From the NCBI RefSeq assembly GCF_901709675.1, contig NC_051089.1, forward strand, positions 18,658,008 to 18,722,007: a stretch of 64,000 bases of DNA, in the 5' to 3' direction. Shown here piece by piece: positions 33,005 through 44,181 of this stretch. The notes under the pieces are model-generated. The model ran no database searches. It was given only the letters and a program-made list of their open reading frames with translations, and had not been told where the DNA came from. The position numbers and the translations under genes are program-made. This DNA comes from Syngnathus acus. Its lineage: Eukaryota > Chordata > Actinopteri > Syngnathiformes > Syngnathidae. Each line of letters opens with the position of its first letter. Position 1 is the stretch's first letter.

Positions 33005-33579
33005 TGTCATGCTGTCGTGTTTTGTGAGTTGTTTTTGTCTTGTCCTGTTCGTCGAATTGTCACTTCCTGTTTTGGTAACTCTCCTCTCGTTTCAGTTCGT
33101 GGGTCCTTCCTCTGTGCGTCAGGCCACTTGACTTCCCTGATCCCAATTGTGTGCACCTGTGTCGTTGGCCCTAATTGTCTGCACCTGTGTCCTCACCCTT
33201 CTGTGTGTATATAGCCTGCGTCTTCCCCTTGTCTTGTGCCAGTGCGTCTTGTCCCGTCTTGAACACTAGCGATCGCGTGAGTAACAGATATCCCCTTAGA
33301 GATCCCAGTTTAGAAGATACCTTTTGTCAAGCCTGAGCTCTGTGTTTTTTAGTTATGTTGTTTGCCACCGTATTTCCCTCGTTTTGAGGCGCTTTTGGTT
33401 TTTGCTGTCTCCAGCCTTTTTGTCCCTCCTTTTGAGGCGCTTTTTGTTTTTGCTGTCTCCAGCCTTGTTGTCCCTCCTTTTGAGGCGCTTTTTGTTTTTG
33501 TGCTGTCTTCAGCCTGTTGGAATAAACACCTTTTGTTGGCACTCTGCATCCGAGTCCTCTCCCTGCTCCAAGCCTGACA
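33005..33579 (+). mobile_element. Solo LTR inside the Rex3 5' UTR, 575 bp
   Basis: Starts tgtcatgctg, ends gcctgaca; flanked by an exact 5-bp TSD, ggtga (33000-33004 and 33580-33584). A TATA-like gtgtatatagc lies near 33207 and aataaa near 33522. Three tandem units of about 49 bp (ccttttgaggcgctttttg) occur at 33380-33510. Confidence 0.92.
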
Positions 33580-33690
33580 GGTGACCCTACCAGGGGCATG
33601 AAGCCCCAGACAACATGGCTCCTAGGATCATAGGGGCACGCAAACCCCTCCACCACGATAAGGTGACGACTCACGGAGGGGAGCCCTGCC

Positions 33691-34170
33691 AATTTATTCA
33701 ATAATTCTCAACTCAAATTTTGCACCATCTGCTGCTAAAATTTGGAATTTCAGCCTTGCCAATTTATTCCTGGGAGCAATCCATACTCACTTTTTGCACC
33801 ATTTGTTCCCCCCATACTCCATGTTACATGACAGATGAGAACAGCAAATGAAAAAAAACACTGAAAAGTAGCCAGGGTCTGGGGGCTGCATGCCCCACTG
33901 GGGGGGGGGGGGCTGTGCCCCCACCCACTTGCCGCAGGGGGCCAGGGGCCACAGGCCCCCCCAATTGGGGCCGCAGTAGGCCGGGGGCAACAGGCCCCCA
34001 TTTGGGGCTGCAGGGGGCCAGGGGCAATGTCTCGGACGGGGCTCAGGGGGAAAAGCTCCCTGGAAACGCCTGGATTTTGGCAGTATAGCAACCCCAAAAC
34101 CATTAATTTCATCACTCAATTTCAACAGTTTTGTTAAAAAAATATTCCTGCTTGGTGGGCTACCAAGGTG
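33691..34170. repeat. GC-rich low-complexity stretch with ggggcc...ggcccc palindromes
   Basis: At about 33880-34060 units of roughly 45-60 bp read ggggcca..aggcccc in variants, plus a 14-base G run. Proline/glycine-rich frames across it are by-products. No gene. Confidence 0.6.
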
Positions 34171-34179
34171 AATATAATA

Positions 34180-34870
34180 CAGTCAAGCCTCGGTTTTCGA
34201 CCACAATCGGTTCCAGAAGGCGGTTCGAGAAGCGAGTCGGTGGAATTCCGAATCTATTTTCCCATAACAAATAATGGAAAATTTTTAATCCCTTCCAAGA
34301 CTTTAAGCATTTTTTCATTTGCGCATTTTTGTCAGATCGCGCAACCGCAGCGCACCACCGAACGCGCAACCGTGGCGCGTCGCCGACCGCGCAACTGCAC
34401 TGCGCTGGTCGCATTATTGTGACAGAGCCGTCGCTGAAATTTAGAAAACATTTTTAAACTCCTGATGTCCATCCATCCATCCATTTTCTGTACTGCTTAG
34501 TCCCCACAGGGGTTGCGGGCGTGCTGGAGCCTATTCCAGTCGTCATCGGGCGCTTTCCAAAATTCAAGTGGATCTAAGTGCGCAGGGAGCTTAATTTTGT
34601 CTGATCGCGCAACTGCAGCGCACCGCCGAACGCGCAAACGTAGCGCGTCGCCGACCGTGCAACTGCACCGCGCTGATCGCATTATTGTGACAGCCCCGTC
34701 GCTGAAATTTAGAAAATATTTTTAAAGTCCTGATGTACTTTCCAAAATTGAAGTGCGCAGGGAGATTAATTTAGTCCGATCGCGCAACCGCAGCGCGCCG
34801 GGCGCTCACTGTCGCATTGCTTTAAGAGCGTCTTTGTGTTCCGAGTTGTAAGATGACGCTGCTCTCGAGC
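34180..34870. repeat. Tandem cgatcgcgcaaccg repeat with an inserted repeat
   Basis: Starts with tcaagcctcggttttcg, then two to three units containing cgcgcaac, tcgcattattgtgacag and ggagcttaattt. A unit is interrupted at 34466-34555 by the catccatccattttctgta-type fish repeat. Related to 12712-12890. Confidence 0.7.
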
Positions 34871-35185
34871 CATGCCCATCTGAATCAGTTCCTGATCCCG
34901 TTCGACTTGTCTATTTCCCTGGCACGATCCTCGTCTTTTTTCTCTAAAACTTTCGCCATTCTGGCTAAAACCTTTGCTAATTAGGCAAATGAGTAGGCCA
35001 ATGATGTGACGAAGTAGCGGCAAAATGCTGCCGAAAGTAAGGTGGCTGTTGTCGCAATATTGCTGCCAGCCGCTCCCCCCAATATAAAAACAATTTTCAC
35101 AACGGATCTGCACGATTCACGAAAATGATACTCCCGACGGAAAAAAAACACGGAAATCCGCGGATCCGCGGAAGATTCTCATCCC

Positions 35186-35510
35186 TGCATCATGGACAAC
35201 ACCTCCCACCCCCTCCATGACTTTATGCGGTCCCTGGGCAGCTCCTTTAGCAGCAGACTATTACACCCACGGTGTAGGAAGAAAATATTGCGCAGGTCCT
35301 TCTCTCCCACTGCCGTCAGACTCTACAACATGCTGATAAAATTGTGTTTCGTCTCTACCGCTACTGGTGGCACTTGTCTTTGTCCTTGTCTGTTATTGAT
35401 CCTTTTTAAATTTGGCACTTGTATTCTTGCACTCTTGTACGCTGCTGTGACAAGTAAATTTGCCCGCTGTGGGATGAATATAGTTCTATCATCATTTATA
35501 ACCCAGAAGT
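35186..35510 (+). pseudogene. LINE 3' end fragment
   Basis: A short frame starting MDNTSHPLHDFMRSLGSSF and then SRLLHPRCRKKILRRSFSP and AVRLYN. This is the terminal region seen in CR1/L2-group ORF2 proteins. It is 5'-truncated, followed by a 3' UTR. Family not assigned. Confidence 0.7.
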
Positions 35511-35800
35511 TGCACTGTACCACAGGAGCTATATTGCACCTTTTTTTGTCGTTATTCTTTGCATTTATAATTTTTGACGACACTTTTACTACACCGCAAA
35601 ATTTTAATTAATTAATTACTCCGCTGTGCTATTTCCGCAGAATCCGTCTGCTGCAGTCATTTTTCCGCCAGAAGGATAAGGCTACCCCCTACTGGCGATC
35701 CTTCGCCGTTACATCACCATTGAGCCCACACACAATTCGGGTGCCAATGTGAGTAAATTATCCTCTCACTAAACCAAACTCCTTTGTCTCATGAGTCTGC
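35511..35800. other. No gene seen
   Basis: AT-rich 3' flank of the LINE fragment plus sequence with no recognised feature. Confidence 0.3.
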
Positions 35801-35807
35801 GAGCATT

Positions 35808-35958
35808 TCGACGTCTAATAGACGTCTATTAGACGTCTATATGCTAACCAGACGTCTCGGCTAGAACACGTCTAAAAGTGTAACAAATATAGACGTCTAT
35901 GGCATACACGTCTTTTAGACGTCTTTTATGTGAAAGTGTTTTTAGACGTTTATTGAGT
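35808..35958. repeat. Cluster of palindromic agacgtct motifs
   Basis: The palindrome agacgtct or its core tagacgt/gacgtct occurs about ten times in 150 bp, some units back to back (agacgtctaatagacgtct). It is followed by a hairpin-capable stretch, agatgttcgaatgat ... atcatttgaacatct, at 35957-36010. Confidence 0.8.
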
Positions 35959-36012
35959 AGATGTTCGAATGATGGCTAATAGCTATCAGCGCTAATCATT
36001 TGAACATCTAGA

Positions 36013-36355
36013 TGTCACGTCTCGTCCCAAGCCGTTCCACTACGTGTCTGTTGTCATGGTTTCTGTCTGTGTGCTTGCCCCTCCCCTCCTGTGTGCCCAT
36101 GATTGGTTTGATTATTCTCACCTGCCTCTTGTTACCTGTCGTGTGTATATAAGTCCTGTCTGCCCCTCACGTCCCGTCGAATTGTTGTCGTCTTAATGTC
36201 TTCATGTCTTTTGGTTGCACATCTTTGTCCGTCAGTCCTGTTGTTGGTTTTGTTTGTTAAGTCATGTCAGTTTGCCGAGTCTGTTAGTTTGTGTTCTCCA
36301 ATAAACCCTGGTCCAAGCTGCATTTGGTCGCCCTGCTCCATTCCGTTCCTTGACA
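36013..36355 (+). mobile_element. Solo LTR, 343 bp
   Basis: Starts tgtcacgtct, ends ccttgaca; exact TSD ctaga at 36008-36012 and 36356-36360. A TATA (gtgtatataagtcc) lies near 36144 and aataaaccctgg near 36300. Related to the LTRs at 44514-44882 and 49441-49833. Confidence 0.93.
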
Positions 36356-36360
36356 CTAGA

Positions 36361-37940
36361 TGTCTATTCAACTTCAATACATTTAACCTGAGATTCTTAC
36401 CTTTGTGTAGTTCCAGGATGTTTTGGAAAATATACAGTGTGTTTTTGGACTTCTAAATTTATTTCAGTAACACAGATGTGTATATATTGGCGCTAACTGC
36501 AAATCTAAATAAATGCATTTTTGAAAACATTATCAAACCATCAAAAACAGAATAATGTGCAAATATATCATTATTTAGACAGCGTCAAATAAGGACAAAA
36601 TTCAAAAAATAAAATATTCGAAATATAGAAAAAAAATATTTTGGTTAATTTCCTCATGTAGCCCCCACCACCACAACGCGCTGGCGCCTGTTTTAATTTC
36701 AGTGCTATAGATTTATACACTGATTCCTCCGTGGCCTCCGGGTATGATACCTGGACTGCTTCTGCAAACACAGACAGAGGATAAATGGTAAATTTTCGAT
36801 ATTAATATTAGATGAGGATGCATGAAATTTGCTAGGCCGCAGAAAAACAATTCAAGGCCTTTTGCGACCACCTTTTGATGTGCATAACATTTCAATGTAA
36901 GCTAAAAGTTAAACATGGTTTCAAGGGACCTGGCTCAATGGCACCACCCGTTATTGACTGGGTTACGCTGTAAGTAATTAAGAAATAAAGTCAGACTATA
37001 ACCATAGAAATTTAATGGAGAGAAACCATGTTAATTAAGTAACTGTCAGAATGGCACAATTACCCAGTTCAGTCACACACTAACATGACACGATCCTAAA
37101 ATAACAATTGAAATTTTATTTTATTTTTTTTAAATTTACCTTTAACAATTTCATAGAAGGCCGTTTTTTGGAAGGCCATCTTGCCCTGGCGGCCACTATC
37201 TTGCATGTTCTAGAGTGCCATTATGTCATTGGTGAAGAGTCTGCAAATGGAGAAAAAAGAAAAAAAAAATGCACCGCCACATTGTTAAAGTCCACTGTTG
37301 TCCGTTCCAATATATCGTGTATAAATATTAAGCTTGTAAGTGTATTCAAACCTTTCCATTGTCTTGTTTGTGCATGTCCTCAAACATGCATGGGGGGGGG
37401 TTACCGTATTTATTCTAATTATTCTAAATAATTTATTCTATTCTTATTATCGCCCATATTCTAATAATCGCCCAGTGTGTGTGACATAAATAAAAAACAT
37501 TGGTACCTCTAATTATCACCCATGCTGCTAAAAATTCCCCCCAAAACTTACGTTTTCCTCCGCGACCGCATGCCGGCGTCATTGCGCAAGTTTAAATAGG
37601 ACTGATTTGACAGCACGTCGAATGTCCCTTTTAAATTGGTTTTCTCCATAAACTATGATACAATTACACTCGTCACTCCGCTACAATATCCTCACACAAT
37701 TACGTTATCGGGGCGTGCGCTCGAACAAGACGATCGCGATAACATGACGTGCGCAACATGTGATGTGCGACGGTAACGTGTTGGACTTGGAACATTTATG
37801 TTAAAAATGCTTGAAAAAAAAAAGATTACTAAAATTATAAAAAAGATAACTAGCTCCCCATTCTAAATTATTATTGGGAACACTGTAGGTGAATTTGTGA
37901 ATCTGCAGGAAGAAAAATAAAACAGCCTGGATTGTCCCGT
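36361..37940. other. Mostly no gene; unassigned exon-like frame and MITE end
   Basis: A minus-strand frame near 36680-36771 (FAEAVQVSYPEATEE...) may be an exon, but no domain was recognised. At 37400-37600, taccgtatttattctaat and repeated tcgccca words look like one end of a TA-flanked MITE. Intron sequence of the coiled-coil gene may extend here. Confidence 0.35.
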
Positions 37941-37943
37941 CAC

Positions 37944-38987
37944 CTTGGAGGCTGCTCGCAACTTTTAAGCTTCTCATTGAGTATGGCCACGGTTGCGTTT
38001 GCTTCCGCCAGCAACTGAAAAGGGGAAGAAAAGCAACAGAAGAGCTATGTTCAAAAAAAGTGTACATTGACTCTTTTCTGGGCCATGGCAACAATAATAA
38101 ATATTTTCTTTTGTACAGATATCGACATTTACATTGCAGAACTAAAAGTGGAAAAAAGAAACCTGCTGTGACGTGGTCGCCTCAGTTTGAACCACCGTTT
38201 GATTTTCCTTGATGCTTTTGAGCTGCTCCAGCTGCTGCACCTAAAGTATTTGTGAGAAAAGAACATGCTTTGATGAAAAATCCTTTATTCTTTGTGGTCT
38301 GTCACAATGGAGCTTTGACGTGCATCTCCACCTCTTGTCGAAGGTCGCTCTCCAATTTTCTCGCCTCGACCTGCTGCAGCAACCTGGACTGCTTGTGCTT
38401 GTTCTCGCTCTCTTGCATTGTGGAGACCTTCAACAATCATTTGAACATCATTTAGCCACTGGCCTGGAATTACAATTCGACACGACAACTGTGCTGTTCT
38501 CACCTTGTCCTGCAGCTCCGTTTCAAGCTGTTTTTTCTCACGCTCAACTTCTTCCAACGTCTCCCGCAACTGCGCGCGCTCCTCACCGAGAGCCTTCACT
38601 CTGCAATTGAGCTTCTTTAACTCCTCCAATGAGCTCTGATGTCGACTTTCCAGCTCGGCTTCGATCCCTTTGATCTTCTCAATTAAATACATTTTCTGCA
38701 AACAAACACTCGACATGAATAACAACAACATGAACATTTAAAAACAATCCTACCTCCGTTTGAAATGTTTCAGTCACATGCTCGAGCTTGGCCGTGAGCT
38801 CATTTTTGTCCTGTCTGAGCATTTCCAACATCTCCTGCAGCTGAGCTCGCTCCTCACTCAGAGACGTCACGGCGCAATTCAGCTTTTCCAATTCATCAGT
38901 GGCGCTCTGAAGCTGACGTTCCTTCTCATCTAGTAAAACATCTCTCTCCGTTTCAACTCCTCTGAGTTTTTCGGTTAAATGCCTTTT
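37944..38987 (-). CDS. Coiled-coil protein gene fragment, five exons
   Basis: Minus-strand exons with consensus splice sites: 38987-38754 (78 codons, phase 0), 38695-38504 (64 codons, phase 0), about 38427-38302, 38240-38163 (26 codons, phase 0) and 38014-37944. Each encodes charged heptad sequence, e.g. EKLNCAVTSLSEERAQLQEM, KALGEERAQLRETLEEVERE, VQQLEQLKSIKENQTV. Exons 1 and 2 are similar, suggesting internal duplication. The third exon has a TGA unless a donor inside it (ag/gtggag near 38325) is used. The sequence is a long coiled coil of the CENP-E/myosin-tail kind; CENP-E is a possibility from general resemblance only. The rest of the gene is not in view. This is the most host-like gene in the window. 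Confidence 0.65.
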
Positions 38988-39006
38988 CTACAAAAGATAA
39001 AAAAAG

Positions 39007-39756
39007 CAGGGCTGTGGACTCGGTCGGATTTTTGCACCGAGTCCGAGTCCAGCCTCTTGACCACGAGTCCGAGTCCGGCTGTCCATTTTTTCTGTTAATT
39101 CATGTGACTGCTTAGTCTTTATTCAAGGCTAATTTAGATCAAAATCTAAATAATTACAACAGTTTTGTGATGGCTTTGTCTTTATTAAACATATAAACGA
39201 ATACAATAAATAGATACTTTCAAGTTTTAATCATTAATTACACCATTATAGCTCAGACATTTATCTAAACACAAATAATTAGTGACGACCCCACAACTAT
39301 CGAAACACATCAATGATATAAGCTGGGTGACATAATCGTCCTTGACATTGGTACATAATGTAAACATTAGCCTAAGTGCAACTCAACATGGCCGCATTGA
39401 TCGTAACTTACGCTCCGTTTCCCCCCCAAATCTAGAGGCAAAACATTGTTCTCTCGCTGCTCCCGGGTTCTTCCATCTTGGCTGCGCATTGTGGGTCTTG
39501 TACGTGCACGCACGCAGACAGGCAGGCGCGGGCGCGCACGCAACAACTAAATTTGTTTTCATAACAAGCAAGCAGGGCTGTGGACAGTATTCCTACGCGC
39601 ATTCTCAGCAGCATGATGAAAATAAAATTGAACGTATTTTTTTTATTGTCGGACTCGGTGGACTCGGTCAAAATCAGCACAGAGTCCGAGTCCGGCAAAA
39701 ATGACCGAGTCCGACGAGTCAGAGTCCCCGAGTCCGAGTCCGAGTCCACAGCCCTG
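39007..39756. mobile_element. hAT element with gactcgg repeats, 750 bp
   Basis: The ends cagggctgtggactcgg and the complement of ccgagtccacagccctg are flanked by the 8-bp TSD aaaaaaag (38999-39006, 39757-39764). Subterminal gagtccgagtcc repeats occur at both ends. It sits in an intron, 20 bp from the acceptor of the exon at 38987. A second copy spans 45892-48779. Confidence 0.9.
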
Positions 39757-39784
39757 AAAAAAAGGCTTTGTTTAGTGATTTGTA

Positions 39785-40065
39785 CTGTAATGGAAGTCAA
39801 GTCAAGTCAAGTTTATTTGTATAGCCCTAAATCACAAGCAGTCTCAAAGGGCTTCACATAAACAAAAATTGACAATTATTCTCAAAGCATCCCCTGATCT
39901 TAAGCTCCCAAAAGGGCAAGGAAAAACTAAAAAAAAACCTGCCAGGGGAAAATGAGAAACCTTGAGAAGGGACCACAGATGGAAGGATCCCCCTTTCAGG
40001 ATCACCAGGTTGAAAATGGATGCAGAGAGGGCACAAATAATACATAATATGAAAATCAATGAAAA
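39785..40065. repeat. Dispersed repeat also found in LINE B 3' UTRs
   Basis: Begins with gtcaagtcaagtttatttg. The core 39868-40060 (catcccctgatctta, gagaaaccttgagaag, ggatgcagagagg) matches the extra cassettes in family B at 13229-13392 and 41020-41195. Confidence 0.8.
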
Positions 40066-40520
40066 AAAAAAGTGGATGTCCAAGTCAGAGCAAAGGGCTG
40101 CCGGAGGAGCCCTCAATTGTCCTGGCAGTGTCTTCGAGGAGGTTGAGCTGCAGTTCCCCCATCCTGAATTGGCCCACGAGCAGCTCTCCCATCAACCTCC
40201 TTTTATTTGGTTTGGGGTCCCTAAGTTACATAATTCTAAGGGGTGGGGAAATCAGCACTTGTTTACATGTTCTTGTTGCATAGTCTCTGCAAGCAGACAT
40301 TAACAGAGAAGCTATTTTTCACGTCATTTCATCATATCATCTAACAGCAGAAAGGTCTTCTCCGGTGGTTTCCTCTTATCGCCGGCTTGAGATCAACTGG
40401 GGCCAAGCAGAGGCAACAAGTTTCGGCCCCTCTGCTCCTGTTTGTCAGTCACAACAGACTTTCCACAGCGATCACAAATGTATAATAACGCATAATAAAT
40501 CATCATGAAATATTACTCCA
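40066..40520. other. No gene seen
   Basis: Unassigned sequence between two repeats; no convincing frame or repeat boundary. Confidence 0.3.
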
Positions 40521-40529
40521 ACACTTACT

Positions 40530-42360
40530 TACTTACTTAGGCCTATCGCTCCCCGTGGCGCATAGGCCCCCGACGACTCGTCTCCATTTAACACGGTTTT
40601 GGGCAGTCCTTTCTGCCTCCCCCCAGCTGTTTCCAAGGCTCTTGAGTTCTGCCTCAGTGTCCCGTCTCCAGCTGTTTTTGAGCCGTCCTCTCCTTCTCTT
40701 CCCCTGGGGGTTCCAAGTCAGGGCCTGGCGTGTGGTAGTAGCTGCCGGTTTCCTCAGGGTGTGTCCGATCCATCCCCACTTTCGCCTCAGGATTTGTTTC
40801 TCTACTGGCTCCTGTCTTCCTGTCTGCCACAGTTCTTCATTTCTGATTTTGTCTGGCCATCTGATTCTGAAGATGCTCTTCAGACAGCAGTTTCAAGATT
40901 CAAGAATTTTTATTCGCCATGTTTGAGCGTGCCAAACAAGGAATTTGACTTTGGTACATCACAGCCTCTGTTCAACATTTAGGTGACTGACAACACTCGG
41001 CACGTGTGAAAAATGACAAATATTCTCAAACATCCCCTGATCTTAAACTCCCAGGAGGGCAAGGAAAAATTCAAAACCCCAACTAGGAGAAATGAGAAAC
41101 CTTGAGAAGAGACCACAGATAGGAGGATCCCTCTTCCAGGATGACCAGGCTGCAATGGATGCAAACAGGACACATAGTACAAATAATGTAGACAATTCAA
41201 AAAAGGTGTGTAGAGCGGGATGTTATTGCACAGCAATGACTCTAAGACTCTAAGAGTGGTGTGAGTTCATCAGAGCGACAGCCTGGGGGAAGAAGCTGTC
41301 TGTGTCTGCTGGTTTTGGCGTACAGAGCTCTATAACGCCGTCCGGAGCGGAATAGTTCGAACAGACTGCAACCTGGGGGAGAAGGGTCTGTAGAGATGTT
41401 ACTTGTACGTTTCCTGGTCCTGGACAGGTACCAGTCTTGGATAGATGGGAGGTTGATTCCAATGATCCTTTCTGCAGTCCTGATTGTCCGTTGCAGTCTG
41501 TGCTTGTCTTGTTTGGAGGCCGATCCAAACCAGACAGTGATGGAGGTGCAGAGGACAGACTGGATGATGGCAGTGTAGAAGATCTTCAGCAGCTCCCGCG
41601 GCAGGTTGAACTTCTTGAGCTGTCTCAGGAAGTTGATGAAGGTTTGTATTTTCTGCCGCGTCCTTTTCGTGCTTCTCCACGTCTCTGAACCGTAGAGAAG
41701 GATGCTTTTCATGTTGGAGTTGAAGATACACACTTTAGTTGTTGTGGCTATTTCTTTGGAGGACCAGATGTTTTTTAGAATAATGAACGCTGCTCTGGCG
41801 TTGCCTACTCTCGCAGTGACATCGCTGTCTGTGCCTCCCTGATTATCTATGATGCTGCCGAGGTAGGTGAAGGAGTCAACCTCCTGTATGGGATTGCCTT
41901 CTACTGTGACTGGGTTGTTGGTTGAGGTGTTTATCCTCATCAGTTTGGTCTTCTTATGGTTTATCCTTAACCCCGCCCCAAGGGATGTGGTTGCTAGTTT
42001 GGTAGTCTTGTCCTGCATCTGATTGTGGTTGTGTCCGCAAAGTCAAGGTCGTCTAGTTGTGTCCAGAGGTTCCACTGTATGCTGTTTTTCCTGCCCGTAG
42101 TAGTGGTCTTCATGATCCAGTCTATGACTAGGAGGAACATTAAGGGCGATAGGTGGCATCCCTGTCTAACACTGCTCTTGACCTCAGAGCTTTCTGACAG
42201 TTGGCCTGCATATAGAACCTTGCATGACATTCCCTGGTAGGTGCTTTGGATCAGAGTGATGATCTTCTCTGGGATCCCATAATGTCTCAGTAGTTTCCAC
42301 AGTGTTTCTCTGTCTACACTGTCAAATGCTTTTTCATAATCTATGAAGTTGACGTATAAG
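40530..42360 (-). pseudogene. Family D LINE reverse transcriptase, degenerate
   Basis: Pieces in order on the minus strand: SVRQGCHLSPLMFLL and DDLDFAD (then TTT where a second D is expected), then LATTSLGAGLRINHKKTKLM, SFTYLGSIIDNQGGTDSDV, LKNIWSSKEIAT, LLYGSETW and KIQTFIN. The family B insertion follows at 41630. Beyond it, LKSIFRIRWPDKI, GWIGHTLRKPA and RRRGRLKNSWRRD resume down to the tail. The fusion to family B codons at 41630 gives a misleading long frame. The element is dead: the catalytic block is damaged and the frame is cut. Confidence 0.8.
40893..41630 (-). mobile_element. LINE family B, 5'-truncated insertion in LINE D
   Basis: Last 740 bp of family B (from FLRQLKKFNLPREL to the 3' gaatctt tail), flanked by agtt (40889-40892, 41631-41634). 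Carries the 3' UTR cassette. Taking it out restores the family D sequence FINCCLKSIF across the site. Confidence 0.9.
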
Positions 42361-42430
42361 GGGGAGTTCCATTCTATTGACTGTTCTATAGTTATGCGCA
42401 GGGTGGCAATCTGGTCCGTGCATGATCTGT

Positions 42431-42626
42431 TACTCCACTGTGCTCCTGTTTAAAATAATTCGGGGGTTATTTATTAAAATGGCCAATCCATCATTGCAGT
42501 TTTCATTTGACCCACTCCATAACGATGGATAGGGCCACATCTCCTCCCACTGTCTGTAATTTCTTAAAAAGGGTATGCCACATTCTTGAATTAAAATCAC
42601 ATCGGCATTGAGGGTTTTTATGGAGA
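42431..42626. other. No gene seen
   Basis: Possible further LINE D or unrelated sequence; nothing recognised. Confidence 0.3.
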
Positions 42627-42634
42627 CACTAGAC

Positions 42635-43953
42635 CAGGGGTGGGCAAACTACGGCCCGCGGGCCACATCCGGCCCACGGGACCGTTTCATCCGGCCCGCC
42701 AACCCTGAATAAATTGTATTATTAAACATTTTTTTTTGGTCATTTTGCATGCAATGATTGCGTTTCCCCAGTAGATGGGGAACCGCTCGCTTGCGCATTT
42801 ACTACCGGAAGCCGTGTCAGAAAGCTCGGTGCACACTCACAAGTGCGTGTACCGTGTACGTACTCAGTAGTACGGACATGGCGCACTCGCGCTCTATTTG
42901 TATCAGTCCCGAATTTAGAGCGTGGGCTGTGACGACAGCATTCTTGTAATTCGCGCGCTGAGCTTTCAGATACAGTTTTACGCTAAAGCCACCCACAAAC
43001 CTTCCCCTGGAATCCTTCTATTAAAATGAGTCGCGCAAGGTGGACACAGTGCCGAGTGTTTAAAAAAGAGTGGCCAATTTGGCTCGACGTACGCGACGTG
43101 ACGTTCAGCCACATCAACATCAACCCGTCACAGATCGAGGTAAACGGACCAACACCTCTGATCTCTCCTAAGAATTGCCACAACAAATTTTACTCCAGAC
43201 TATGACGCACTAGCAAAAAAGGGAGACCAACAACACTGTTCCCACTGAAAATGAAGGGGAGGCTCTCAGGTTTGTTGTAAAAAAATGCATTTTGAATATG
43301 ATTTGTACACATAGCAGGGATTGAAACTAGCGACCATTCTCATTTTCAAACAATGCAGGATGCTCAAGGACATTGATGCACCACCTGTTTGCGACTAATC
43401 TTAACCTGTAAAGTTCATAAGGCTTACTTTAAGGAAATGTTTCCCGTTTCCTCACCTCTGTTACCAGGTGTTTGTCAGTTAAAACTCTGCTCTGATGTTC
43501 AGATACCCCTCACCGTGTTGCTGTTTTGATTACTTTATTTGGATGTATGCTTTCACCGATTCTTCAAGATGATATATTTGGTCAGAATGTTTGCCGTTTG
43601 ATGTGATCTCATAAGATAAACATCTTTCATTAATCTGACCTGCAGGCACTGAAGTGATGGAGACTGTTATTCATAATAACAGTGTCGTATTTTATGAGAA
43701 TCACTGATAGCAGTTTTTTAGTGAATTATAATTTTTTTTAATGCTGTTAATAAATGCATTTGTTTTCAAAAAACCTGTTTGGAATATCCATGCTTTACTA
43801 CCTACTAAAGGCCAAAATCTTTTATGCAATGACCTTTACAGGTCGCTTATATTACTTCACACAAACACTACGTCCATCTGCTCCTGGTTCGGCCCTCCGG
43901 TCCAAATTTAGAACCCAGTTCGGCCCGCGAGTCAAAAAGTTTGCCCACCCCTG
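42635..43953. mobile_element. Non-autonomous hAT element, family 1, copy 2
   Basis: Same ends as 4042-5321 (caggggtgggcaaact...agtttgcccacccctg) and an exact 8-bp TSD, cactagac (42627-42634, 43954-43961). High identity along the full length. Confidence 0.93.
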
Positions 43954-44181
43954 CACTAGACACTTAGAGCTCTAATCTAATCGGCGGAAACTTGGGGACA
44001 GAACCGCAATCAGCAGAATCTCGGGAAGCAGAGTCGCGCTCTGCGGCAAACGGAGAGTCTGAACCGTAATCGACGGCATACGGGAAGTCAGAGCCGCAAT
44101 CGGCGTCATTTGGAAGTCAGCGCTGTGCGCAGCGGTAGGAGCCACCACGCGCTGCAGCAGTGGGAGCGGGGCCAGGGACTA

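Larger units (their letters stand above)
29740..33690 (-). mobile_element. Rex3 (RTE clade) retrotransposon, near full length
   Basis: The 5' UTR (near 33690), endonuclease, RT and 3' end are all present on the minus strand; the 3' tail is a gatg microsatellite (catccatccat at 29745). Diagnostic Rex3 words are present: the plus strand reads cggtgacaaagggctgcc at 30643 and the minus strand tggcagactggggtggtgg near 31100, which match from memory the widely used fish Rex3 primer sites. A solo LTR is inserted in the 5' UTR. Confidence 0.93.
40523..42430 (-). mobile_element. LINE family D (probably RTE-like) with a nested family B copy
   Basis: Minus-strand element: 3' tail of aagt repeats at 40523, RT and C-terminal parts in 41631-42430 and 40530-40892. 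Family B is nested at 40893-41630 with agtt on both sides. The 5' half is missing. Clade assigned only from protein resemblance (SFTYLGSI, LYGSETW). Confidence 0.75.

Noticed and set aside
33727-34125. Proline/glycine-rich frames
   Set aside because: Low-complexity GC repeat; no start context or domain.
36571-36771. Minus-strand FAEAVQVSYPEATEE exon
   Set aside because: Suggestive, but no recognised domain and no clear splice partners; noted only as unassigned.
41242-42018. A 258-codon fusion protein
   Set aside because: It arises from LINE B inserted in LINE D; the fusion is an insertion artefact.
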